Position numbers and translations under genes: made by a program
Shown: positions 1 to 9,601 of the stretch, one piece after another
Layout of the letters: each line of letters begins with the position of its first letter
Numbering within the stretch: the stretch's first letter is position 1
Source: Diphasiastrum complanatum
Taxonomy: Eukaryota > Streptophyta > Lycopodiopsida > Lycopodiales > Lycopodiaceae
Length of the DNA: 64,000 nt
Reading direction: 5' to 3'
NCBI GenBank assembly: GCA_029204225.1
Contig: CM055111.1
Location: 10,624,785 to 10,688,784, forward strand
Notes under the pieces: generated by a model
Seen by the model: the letters and a program-made list of their open reading frames with translations, nothing else
The model's database searches: none
What the model was told of the DNA's origin: nothing

Positions 1-132
1 ATAGAGTATAAAATGGGCCCAACGCCAATACATAATCAAAATATGAACTAGACTAATAAAAAGGGCCCCAAGGCCTGCGTGTGCATAAAGTAAAGAAGGA
101 TGCGACGAATGTAATGAGCCGAGTCCATAGTT
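1..132 (-). repeat. Partial family 1 LTR cut by the window edge
   Basis: The sequence is a diverged version of the outer part of the family 1 LTR seen complete at 6581-6998: the GGGCCC...AAGGCCTGC block, GCATAAAGTAAAG, and GAATGTAATGAGCCGAGTCCATA occur in the same order. It lies in the same (minus) orientation as copy 1A and ends near 132, where a dispersed intron repeat begins. The rest of this element lies left of the window, so it may be a solo LTR or the end of a full element. It is more diverged than 1A or 1C and is probably older. Confidence 0.75.
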
Positions 133-973
133 GTTTGCGACTTTGTGGGTGGACTCCATAAGGTTAAAGGTTTCACAGCTCTGTTATATTGGGTTCTATC
201 CTAGACACAACATTGATGAGCTGTAGAGAAATTTTGAAGCAAAAGATGAAAATTGGGATTTTCTGCCAAAGCCAATGATCGATATGCAGGCAATTTCCTA
301 GTAAATATGAGATCTGAGGACTCTAGAAAGTGGCTCCCAACCTCTCTTTTCTAGAAATTTGCAATGATATCAAGCTGTGAGCAATTCATCACCACAAAAT
401 ACAACTTGAGAGAATATTAAAATTTATAGAACAAGCACTATGGAACATGGATAATTATTAATGGAGCAATGATCTCTAATATTGTCAGATGTATTGTTGA
501 AGCCTAAGCTAAGAGCTCCTCTATAATTAATCAGCCGAAGAGAATTAGAGCGTGGAGCCCAGAACTAAGCCTCCTCTATAATTAATCAACTGAAGAGAAT
601 GAGAGCGTGGAGCTCTATTTATACTATACGAGGTACCCGAGTTACTTCACCCTGCATATATGAAATATTGGCATGCATAACCTTCTGAAAATGACTAAGG
701 GACCTATCTCCAAACCATATGGTCTAATGTCAAGTGAAATATGAAGTCATTGATAAACTTTTATTACTGAATAATCATATGGCTTTGCTTTTTAATGTTA
801 GCCTTCATCATGGCTGAGTTTGCCCTTCCCCTTTGGAGAAGTGAAACAAACCGAGTATGTTGGTCTATGTACAATTGCATGAAAGCTAATGTGGACATGC
901 TATGCATGTGACCTATGCCAACTACTCTTGGGTGATGAAGTGAGTAAGCATGCCATAGCATTGGGTCCATGCT
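133..973. other. Non-coding stretch with a dispersed repeat; no gene seen
   Basis: No convincing coding sequence. Two parts (about 133-260 and 764-973) belong to a dispersed repeat that recurs at 10040-10545; recognisable words are GGACTCCATAAGGTTAAAG and TTAGCCTTCATCATGG. A local direct duplication at about 515-610 repeats the block CCTCTATAATTAATCA followed by GAAGAGAAT and GAGCGTGGAGC. The stretch probably lies in an upstream CCS1 intron or the 5' flank. Confidence 0.5.
969..973. other. Target-site duplication ATGCT (left) of copy 1A
   Basis: ATGCT is present immediately outside both ends of the element (969-973 and 6999-7003). One copy is present in the related unoccupied repeat near 10230. 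Confidence 0.93.
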
Positions 974-1291
974 AGTTACGAATAAAGCCACAGCTGATCT
1001 AGAATTAAGCTATGAAAGCATCACAAAGCAAGACTTAACCCTAGAAAGCAGGAAAGAGAGAGATTAAGGAGGCTAAAGAGAGAGATCAATATCATCAGCT
1101 GAATGACAAATGACACAGTTTCCCTACTTATAGCCAAGAGGAAGCCCTAAAAGGAAGCTTCCAGTGGCTAGGGCCCAACTGGGAGGGATAATAGTGCGCC
1201 CTCCAAGAAGGCCCCCACTCTCCAGTATATGTCCAAATGGCCTAATAATGAATAATGGACGCGGCGAATGTAATGAGCCGAGTCCATAACT
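974..1291 (-). repeat. 3' LTR of copy 1A (318 bp, internally deleted)
   Basis: Direct repeat of 6581-6998. It starts AGTTACGAA and ends CCATAACT in window orientation. About 100 bp present in the partner LTR (from AAGGCCAAAGG to TAAATGTAA) are missing at about 1252-1258. Apart from that, only single-base differences are seen (for example CACAGCTG against CACAACTG). Confidence 0.93.
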
Positions 1292-1302
1292 CTCCCCGAC
1301 AC
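1292..1302 (-). other. Polypurine tract of copy 1A
   Basis: On the minus strand the bases just before the 3' LTR read GTGTCGGGGAG, the expected plus-strand primer site. The same tract precedes the 3' LTR of copies 1B and 1C. Confidence 0.75.
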
Positions 1303-1337
1303 AAAAAAAAGACCCAACTGCCGAAAAGATAACCGGA

Positions 1338-2985
1338 TCAAGTAGCAGCAAGCCCTGGTGCATCAACAGCTAGAGGAACATCTGATGTAGAGGAATCAAC
1401 AAGTGCAGCAAGAGCACGAGCCTGATCCGCAAGTAATGGTGTATGATAAAACACATCAATAGGCTCCCATGTAGCCTCCTCAATAGGACGACCATCCCAC
1501 TAGACCAAAAACTGAATCTGCCGGCGGCGTCGACTATGGTATAGACGGACCTGTAATATAGCAGCAGGTAAAAATGGAAATAACTCTGGAGCAGTAGGAA
1601 ACTCAGCATCACAAGGAGCGTCATCACAAGTAGGAAACCGACATGGAATACATCACAGGCGCGTGTGGAAGCAGGAAGCTGTAAGCGATATGTAACTGGA
1701 CTAAGAACCTCCACAATGCGATAAGGCCCATAATAACGTGGTGCAAGCCTCTCAGTAGAAGCATGGCTCTGGACAAAATGATGACGTGCAAACCGTAAGC
1801 GTAGATAAACCATATCTCCAAGCTGAAACTCAACATGGCGGCGGTGACGATCAACTGAGGTCTGATAACGCTGCTGAACATGCTGTAAATGAGAATTGGC
1901 CCGAGTAATAAGCTCTCGAGCACCTGATAGAAAAGATGCAAGTGTAACAAGTGTATCCTCAGGAGGAAGAGGAATGCCAGGTAAAAGAGGTGCATAGCCA
2001 TGAGATAATAAAAATGGAGAGACACCTGTGCTGGTACTGCTAAACATAAATGCTGATCCCAATCCTTCCGTGAAGGAGTAACAAAATGGCGTAGATAATC
2101 CTCAAGGATCCTGTTAAGGACCTCAGACTGCCCATCAGAAGTAGAATGATAAGCAGAACCCATAAAAAGCTGAACATCCAAAATACGCATAAGCTCTGTC
2201 CAGAATATAGATGTAAACTTACTATCCCGATCAGAAAGGATAGTACGAGGAAATCCATGCAGGCGGAAAATCTCTGATAGGAACAAACGTGCACACTGCT
2301 CTGCTGTGATAGTACTGCGAACTGGGATAAAATGTGCCTGTTTCGAGAACCTGTCAACTACGACCATACATGAATCGTGACCACGCTGGGTATGGGGAAG
2401 GCCAAGGATAAAGTCCATAGATATATCAGTCCACTGGCGATGAGGAATAGGCCAACTCTGGAGCAAACCAGCAGATTTAGAACGGGAGTACTTATTACGA
2501 AGACAGAAAGGGCAGGTACGAATAAGTACAACAAGCTCAGATCGAAGAGAGGGCCAATAGAAATGGTCTTTGAGACGAGCATAAGACTTCTGAAAACCAA
2601 AGTGACCCCCAACAGGAGAGGAATGAGCATCCGACAACAACTGGGAACGGATACCCAAAGAACTAGGGATACAAAGAGAATCATAATGATAAAGACGATT
2701 GTCAATAATGGAGTAAACCTGATGAGGACTGGACGAAACAGGTGGGGCAGAACTATAAACATCACGAAAATCAGAACATGTAAGGTATGCTGCAGGTAGA
2801 GCATCAAACCATGGAGGAATAGTAGAAACGAGTGTATTTAACAAAGCTGGAAGACGAGATAATGCATCAGCAGCAGTGTTAGCAGGACCAGGACGATACA
2901 ATATGAAGAAATTAAAGACTGTAAAAACTGCAACCAACGAAATTGACGATCACTAAGGTCACGTTGAGAAAACAGATAACGTAAA
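1338..2985 (-). pseudogene. Copy 1A integrase and chromodomain-like C-terminus, broken
   Basis: Minus-strand pol tail. It begins with the end of RNase H and the linker [15 protein letters not shown] typical of gypsy pol. The integrase zinc region follows (H...H, then TCPFC; about 2490-2630), then core motifs MDFILGLP and LSDRDSKF and the Glu in SDGQSEV (about 2110-2440). The C-terminal part has the GPYRIVEVL and LGDMVYLRL motifs. A chromodomain-like segment with [17 protein letters not shown] lies near 1440-1560, and the stop is at 1338-1340. Compared with copy 1C, a 25-bp deletion near 2036 shifts the frame just after the core. A further shift after DVFHV (about 1645) is shared with 1C. Not functional as it stands. 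Confidence 0.9.
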
Positions 2986-2987
2986 GA

Positions 2988-3311
2988 CTAGTGATCAATA
3001 ATAATGTCAAATGGGACTCGATACAGATAATGACGCCACTTCTTAAGAGCATAGATAATAGCAAGAAGCTCTTTCTCATGCACAGAATAACGTTGCTCAT
3101 AAGAGCGACGACGAGGCGACTCATAAGCAATAATACATTGTGACTGGCGAAGTAAAGCACCCAAACCAACATTACTAGCATCAGTCTCAACAAGAAACTT
3201 CTGATCAAACTGTGGTAAACACATAACGGCAGCATCAACAACAGCACGACGAAGAGTATCAAACGCTGTCTGACAATCAGGAGTCCACAGAAGGAGCTGC
3301 GATAGTGGCAA
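2988..3311 (-). pseudogene. Copy 1A RNase H fragment ending at an amber codon
   Basis: The frame contains the gypsy RNase H signature [17 protein letters not shown] and the motif [20 protein letters not shown], ending DIIIDH followed by TAG at 2988-2990. Related sequences have a sense codon there: the fragment at 14176-14821 reads [10 protein letters not shown]. The frame is also out of register with the upstream RT frame. Both defects are present at identical places in copy 1C. Confidence 0.88.
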
Positions 3312-4690
3312 AATGAGGAACTGGACGACGAAGGTGAGTGGCTAACCCAAGAAACATACGAACATGATGAATATCAGTAGGTATAGGACAATCCTGGATG
3401 GCCTGAACCTTATGAGGGTCCAGACGAATGTGACCATTACAAATAAGAAAACCAAGAAACTCGATCTCGGAAACAACAAAAGAACATTTAGACAACTTAG
3501 CAAATAACTGGTGGTGTACAAGTAACTGAAAGACCGAGGAAAGATGGGCAACATGCTCAGCAAGAGACTGACTAAAAATAAGAATATCATCAAAATAAAC
3601 CAAGACACAATGACCAAGAAGCGGACGTAAGACGTTATTCATCACATTCTGGAACGTAGGAGGGCCATTAGTAACACCAAAAGGAAGCACACGAAATTCA
3701 TATAAACCAAGATGAGTACGGAAAGCAGTCTTATGTTCGTCAGAAGGGTGCATCCTGATTTGGTAATATCCAGAACGAAGGTCTATCTTGGAAAAGATTT
3801 TAGAGGTACCGAGCTGGTCAAATAGGTCATCCATGTGTGGAACAGGGTACTGATTACGAATAGTCAACTTATTTAAAGCACGGTAATCAATACAAAGGCG
3901 TTTGGTACCATCTTTCTTATTAATAAGGAGAACAGGAGCACCAAAAGGGCTGTGACTAGGAACAATGAGACCCTGATCTAACAAGGCAGTAATATGGAGC
4001 TCAAGCTCATCACGCTCAGATCGAGACATACGATAAGGGGGACGGGAGGGAGGAGCAGAACCAGGACGCAAATCAATATGATGGTTCACGTCACGTACTG
4101 GTGGTAGCGTCGTAGGTTCTGAAAAGACAAAAGCATATAGATGTAATAAGTCAGAAATCACCTGAGGAACAACTGCTGGTGTAGAAACTGGAGGAACTGG
4201 TACTGCCCGCTGAACACATAATAAGGCAGCACAATGAGCCTTCGGCAGGCTGCGAATAAACTGCTTCCCAGTAATCAACTGGAAGTCTCCCTGAGAATCA
4301 ATGCCCACAAGTGAGTGTGTAACTGCATCATGTACAAATGTCAATGTCTGCTGTGTCAAGTCCAGTGTAACGGCTCCAAGAGATGCAAACCAATCAGCAC
4401 CAAGGATAAGATCATAACGCTCCATAGGGATAATGTAAAGATCTGCCTGTCCAGAGAAATCTCCAATGCGGTATGGTAAACGCTGAAACATCTGAGAACT
4501 AGGAAAAGAATGAGAATTGGCAACCTCAACTGTGAGAGGCTGGGAAGCAAGAACAAGTGAAGCACGGATCCGACTAGTGATATAACTGCTAATAAAAGAA
4601 TGAGTGCTACCAGTATCAACTAAAGCAATATACTCTCGACCTGTAATACGCACACGTAACCGAATGGAGCGAGGACCCTGTCCAAGTAGC
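3277..4690 (-). pseudogene. Copy 1A protease and reverse transcriptase
   Basis: Minus-strand frame with an aspartic protease active site [11 protein letters not shown] (about 4590-4625) and the companion motif LILGADWF. The reverse transcriptase follows, with [32 protein letters not shown] and LVYFDDIL (the YxDD box, here YFDD). The domain order and the [13 protein letters not shown] motif are those of Ty3/gypsy pol. The upstream junction to gag is out of frame because of an 8-bp deletion near 4677 relative to copy 1C. The downstream end runs out of frame at AAPSVDS, a lesion shared with 1C. Confidence 0.92.
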
Positions 4691-5901
4691 ATAGGCAAGC
4701 TGAGCATGGCAAGTAGCAGGAAGTAAATCAGGGGAAGGCTCAGAGGATAAGTCAGGATCATCAGAAATATGAATGTAGATATCGGAATCATCTGGAGTAG
4801 TGCCCTCATGGTAAAAAACAGCAGTAGTAGTAGGGAGAGGCTGGCGGCAATCACGGGCAAGATGGTCAGGACTCTTACAACGAAAGCAAAGACGCTTCTG
4901 TTGAAGATCAGCGAACTCTGCAGACGTGTAACGTCGGACAAAAGCAGGTCGAGGAGTCGGAGGATGAGGAGGCGAAGGGGCAATGGAGAGAGCTGGAACA
5001 GAAGGGGCCGGTGTAGGGGTGAACGTAGCGGAAAAAGATGAAGCAGAAGGACGGGGTTGGGAGAAGCAGGAAGGAAGGGTGTCAGAGTACTTATGCTGTA
5101 AAGTACTGGCAAGAGACATCGCCTCAACAAGTGTGGTAGGACGGAAGGAAGAAACATCATAACGTAAAGCACCACGAAGCCCAGCAATGTAACGAGAAAT
5201 AAGCTCAGTGGGTTGTAGATCTGTGAAAAGATAAGAAAGCTCCATAAACTGATCTGTATAAGAAGCAAGATCACTGGTCTGAGTGAGACTACGAAATGTA
5301 TCACGTTGGCGGTCAAGCCACTGAGGATCAATCATAGCATGGCGGAGGTCACGACGAAAAGTATGCCATACATGGAGCCCTTCCCGATCAGGATCAACTC
5401 TATAAACTCGCCACCATGTGGCGGCATGTCCATCTAAATGTAAAGCAGCCAACTGGATCTTCTGAGGATCAGTCTTGGGGTAAATCTGAAAATATGTGTC
5501 AAGCTTAGCAAACCAATTCTCTAATAAGTTCCCGTCGGAGGAACCGGAATAGGTAGCAAGTTGTACCCTATCACGAAAGTCTCGAGCAAAGTGTGGCTCA
5601 GGAAGGGGGGGACGAGGAAAGAAACCAGGAGGTGGGTTAGATGGAATGAACGGTCCACCACCAGGCTGACTAGCAGAAGAAGATGGAAATCCAAATGGAG
5701 GGGGAGTCCAAATGTAGGAAAAACAGGAGCTTTACCAGGACCATGAGGCTGTAAAGAATCAATTTGTGACTGCATAGTAGCAAAGCCGGTCATAACTGAA
5801 TCGAAGCGAAGAACGAGGCTAGAAAGGGTCTCATCCATGCGACGAAACTGATCGGAGAAGGTTTCCTGAGTAGTCTCACTCGGGGTAGGTGAATGTGCCA
5901 T
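4691..5901 (-). pseudogene. Copy 1A gag
   Basis: The start codon is at 5901-5899 ([12 protein letters not shown]). The N-terminal part has the coiled stretch [15 protein letters not shown] retrotransposon gag domain follows ([35 protein letters not shown]; about 5130-5450), and a CCHC zinc knuckle [14 protein letters not shown] lies at about 4850-4895. The frame is broken near 5700 in a run of C residues; copy 1C has the same break. Gag would form the cytoplasmic particle that packages the element RNA. Confidence 0.88.
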
Positions 5902-6568
5902 AATGATAGTGGAAGGAATAGACAAAAACTTGAGGGAGCGGACTCTTGTCGTCACCCCAAATTAGCCTATTACAACCAATATTATCACAACTGAAAAAAA
6001 AAACAGACAGCAATGAACAATGGAGAAGTTGTAAAAATGCGCTAGACAGCCAGGGATACAATGTGAATTTGAAAGAGTAAACGGAGTCAGAATTCCTGAA
6101 AATGTGGTGGAGAATGAGTGCACGACAGCCTTTTGATAAGCTGTAAAAAATGGCTGGAATTGGAGAAAAAAAAAGGCAAAAGTGACAAGTTGGGAGTGCT
6201 GAGGCAGCGATTTACAGGTTGAAGAATTTTAGCTGTTTGGAATAGCAAATGATGTCGGAATTGGGTAGTTTTTGGATGAGGATGGGCGCTGGACAGTCAG
6301 GGAACTAACTGTGGAAGATGGCTGCAAACTGGAAAAATATCAGACGAAAGTGATAGGTCGGAAGGCAGGGACAGCGATGGAAAGGAAGAGGAGGAGTGCT
6401 GGGCAGCAAAGAAAAGAGGGGACAAAACAGGGGGAACGCTGGGCAGGAAGGAGTGGAAGGAGCAGTGATGGAACAGGGCTGTCAAAACGGTAATGGAGCT
6501 GTAGGAACAGCGATGGAGGAGCAAGGCAAGGCAACAAAGAAAAAATTCCAGATTGTGCTCAGAAAAGT
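5902..6568 (-). other. Copy 1A untranslated leader
   Basis: Lies between the primer site and the gag start. No convincing ORF. Copy 1C carries a near-identical leader up to its deletion point at about 44383. The leader of composite 1B (22600-23608) is much diverged, so leaders evolve faster than LTRs here. Confidence 0.7.
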
Positions 6569-6580
6569 GCTCTGATACCA
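6569..6580 (-). other. Primer-binding site of copy 1A (tRNA-Met type)
   Basis: Reads TGGTATCAGAGC on the minus strand, directly adjacent to the 5' LTR with no spacer. This is the common plant initiator tRNA-Met primer site. The same 12 bases follow the LTRs at 22588 and 24603 on the plus strand. Confidence 0.9.
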
Positions 6581-6998
6581 AGTTACGAATAAAGCCACAA
6601 CTGATCTAGAATTAAGCTATGAAAGCATCACATAAGCAAGACTTAACCCTAGAAAGCAGGAAAGAGAGAGATTAAGGAGGCTAAAGAGAGAGATCAATAT
6701 CATCAGCTGAATGACAAATGACACAGTTTCCCTACTTATAGCCAAGAGGAAGCCCTAAAAGGAAGCTTCCAGTGGCTAGGGCCCAACTGGGAGGGATAAT
6801 AGTGCGCCCTCCAAGAAGGCCCCCACTCTCCAGTATTATGTCCAAATGGCCTAATAATGAATAATAAGGCCAAAGGCCAACTATATAGTCTGAATGTCAC
6901 TAATGAATAAAAAAGGGCCCAAGGCCTGCTTATGCATAAAGTAAAGTAACTGTAAATGTAAATGGACGCGGCGAATGTAATGAGCCGAGTCCATAACT
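6581..6998 (-). repeat. 5' LTR of copy 1A (418 bp)
   Basis: Full-length family 1 LTR. Termini are AGTTA...TAACT on either strand, not the usual TG...CA. The boundary is fixed by the adjacent primer site on one side and the target duplication ATGCT (6999-7003) on the other. Confidence 0.93.
6731..6743 (-). promoter_or_regulatory. Probable TATA box in the family 1 LTR
   Basis: On the minus strand the LTR contains GGCTATAAGTAGG. It is conserved in every family 1 LTR seen here (for example 22427-22440 and 27411-27424 on the plus strand). Its position between the U3-like and R-like parts is that expected of an LTR core promoter; transcription would begin about 25-35 bases downstream. Inferred from sequence only. 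Confidence 0.55.
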
Positions 6999-7003
6999 AT
7001 GCT

Positions 7004-9381
7004 ATGCATGATGAAGTTGATAGCCTGAGATTTTGTGGGTTGACTCCAGGTTAAAGATTGCACGTCTCTTTTTCTATGTTGGGTTACTATCCTAGACATA
7101 GTCTAATGCTAAATAATACCATTGGGGCCTGAGGCCCATTGAGCTCTCAAGAAGTTGCTTGAAGTTCATTCTTTCATGTATGCTAATGATAAGAATGTGC
7201 CTGGGACTTGATAACCTGAAGGATGGCAGTTGTTTGTAGCTGGCGAATGGATTTTGTGTAGCAGCATTTATGGTGGAATGCACAATTGGTAAAGTATAGG
7301 CGAACGCCATGCAGAAAATCGGCAGATTACACTATCTCTGACCGATTAGTGGGTATTGGTAAAAACTGTAAGGAAGAGCATTATAGGACTGAAACTTCTG
7401 TGAGGGATTTTTTGAGTTGAAGAGTCCCAAAATTAAGAATCCCCTCTACTTTCAGTTCTTGGACAGATGAAGTATGATGACACGAAATGAACATGACAAG
7501 AAACAAGGGGATATGTTGAGTAGATATTATATACTGTGAAATTCAACGTGTCTTGCCCTTCTGCATGAGAGGGTACTTTCTAGGGTAAGATTATAAGTTA
7601 TCTCATGCTTACAAAGTTTTTGAATTCTTGTTCTTGTGAAAACTTTAAATCATGTAGGAAAATTTTCATCCCATTTGTGTATAGAAGGTGCACCGCAGTA
7701 TGTTTGGACAAACTTCAAATTATCTAGAGAGCTTAGCATGAGATTTTGCAAGACTGCTTCAGTTAGCACTTGCATGATCCCTAGCTATAGTTGATCTTGT
7801 GCATAGTTTCAACCAAATGTCTGAGACATCTAAACTTGAAATGTGTCAGACGCTTTTTGAAAGTTTAGAAAAATCTTTCAAAATTTTGGATTGTTTCCCA
7901 CTTTTAAGTGGCAAAAAAAAAAAAACACTATTGTTGTGCATGAAAAAATGACTGATAGGAGTTATAGTATAAAAATATGGCTGGTTAAAATGCATCTAGC
8001 CATTCATAACTCAGAGTAACATTGCAAATACAAGTAAAGAAAGCCTTAAAATGCATTGGAAAGGAAGCTTCTGCTTACTGCTCAGTATATTATGAATTTT
8101 TTGAAACATGTTACATGAAAGTATGAATCATGAGCTACTTTGGTCCCTTATGAGGGCTAATTATCGCCCAAAATGCTATTCTTTGGAGTGTCTGAGGACA
8201 GGACCTACCTAAAAAAACTTATGTTTTGAAACACATATTGAACGTGGGGATTTGAAAAACGGTTTATTAAGAAACTGCAATCAATCTGCAATAAATTTGT
8301 ACAGGTTTAAAAACAATAAATTGAGTCATTGTGCCAATGATAGTGCTGGATGCTGGTTATGCCAAGGAAAATCTGAGTGGTATCCTTGTTCAGTTTTTAT
8401 CCCCTCTGAGTTCCTGATTTTTGGCCATCGTACACCTTTGAAGCTGGAAACTCATCTTAGTTCTACTCCTAACATTGGAACACGTGAATTTTGATGCTTG
8501 TAACTAGCTTGTTCTGCTATATCAGTGTTTCTTTTACATCTACAAAATTGAAGTCCTAATACTGATGTAGTATGCCACTCTGGTTTTTTATAACTAACAG
8601 CTGCTCAGCAAGAATCAGCTACTTGCTTGCTAGAACCTGAACTGGAATTTTTGGGGTTGTCAAAGCCTGCTGTTATGCCTACAACTTGACGGAGTGGTTC
8701 CTCTGATGTATCTTCAAGCACATTACCTTATATTTATGTTTAGCTTGGATGACCCAATGCACTATCACGACATTTCTATACATGTATTTCATTTGGACAT
8801 GTAACATAAACCCGTACATCTGGAATAATTGTCATTAACTCTCTCATACAACAGGGTGCCTAACAATCCACACCTAGCTTATGAGAATGTAATTTGAAAG
8901 ACAAGAAAACGTAGATAAGTTAGAGGTTTGAAGTAAAGGCTTAGCTCCTCTCATCATCTAAGAGAACATTTCTCAACGAACAAAGTAATTCTCCTCAATC
9001 GCTCATGCAACTCTCACACAATCATTGTTCACTTACAATCACAAATTCACACACTCTTCTAATCATACTCTTCTCACAATGGTAAAGGTAGAATGATAAG
9101 TAACCCTTTCACTCCTTGAGAATGGGAATGGTGAGAGATGAATGATTTCCCCTTTATGCATCTTGAACAAAGCTTTCAAAAAATATGGACTGTTCTGCAG
9201 GTTTCAGTTCCTTGGTATTCAAATGCTCTGTTGCAAGTTGAAAGTATGAATTAGTGACACTTTTGGACAAAAATGGAAAGAAAGTTAAGAGGAATAATCT
9301 GGGCTTGGTTTTGTGTTGAGGCCTTGTCCTATTTCCACTTTATTGGAAAAATTTGGTGAATGAATAGATGAATGATTGCAG
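7004..9381. other. Intron-like or flanking sequence without a recognisable gene
   Basis: 7004-7110 completes the dispersed repeat interrupted by copy 1A. The rest is AT-rich and has no recognisable coding exon on either strand. I searched for the missing upstream CCS1 exons (first membrane segment, transit peptide) and did not find a convincing one. 8252-8494 is open for 80 codons on the plus strand but resembles nothing I know. The last bases before 9382 form a normal 3' splice site (TGATTGCAG). Confidence 0.5.
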
Positions 9382-9601
9382 GTACAATTATAGAGCAAGG
9401 TGAGAGCACCGAGTTCTACATGCAAAGCTATTCTGAGGAGAATCCTGTTTTGGGCTTTCTTACCTGGAGATGGATACTTGGTCTCAGCCTCGATCATATC
9501 TATACAGCACCATATTTTCTTGGTTTATTAATCCTGTTGGCTGCATCTCTGATGGCTTGTACATCAACTCGACAATTGCCCATGGTGAAAGTTGCTCGAA
9601 G
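9382..9601 (+). CDS. CCS1: CCS1 coding exon (first one in the window)
   Basis: The acceptor TGATTGCAG ends at 9381 and the donor AG|GTTGAA follows 9601. It begins with two bases of a split codon and ends with AG, completed by G of the next exon (Arg). It encodes [27 protein letters not shown], a membrane helix, and MVKVARR, all typical of plant CCS1. The preceding exon is not found in the window. Confidence 0.92.

Larger units (their letters stand above)
974..6998 (-). mobile_element. Family 1 Ty3/gypsy retrotransposon, copy 1A (non-autonomous, nearly complete)
   Basis: A complete LTR element of about 6.0 kb on the minus strand. LTRs are 6581-6998 (5') and 974-1291 (3'); a 12-base tRNA-Met-type primer site (TGGTATCAGAGC on the minus strand) abuts the 5' LTR, and a purine tract (GTCGGGGAG) abuts the 3' LTR. 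Perfect 5-bp target duplications ATGCT lie at 969-973 and 6999-7003. The unoccupied form of the target, GTCCATGCTATGCATG, exists at about 10228-10250 in a related repeat, which fixes the element ends. The order gag, protease, RT, RNase H, integrase, chromodomain-like end is that of plant chromoviruses. All reading frames are broken. The two LTRs differ by only a few bases apart from one ~100-bp deletion, so the insertion is young. Confidence 0.95.

Noticed and set aside
2377-2799. Long plus-strand open frame opposite family 1 integrase (also 40476-40898)
   Set aside because: It is the antisense shadow of the integrase frame; its codons mirror the pol sequence and no domain is recognisable.
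6569-6580. tRNA gene at the TGGTATCAGAGC sites
   Set aside because: Only the 12-base complement of a tRNA 3' end is present next to an LTR; there is no cloverleaf sequence. No tRNA or rRNA gene was seen in the window.
8252-8494. 80-codon open frame as a possible upstream CCS1 exon
   Set aside because: It lacks any similarity to CCS1, has no matching splice phase, and does not encode a membrane helix.
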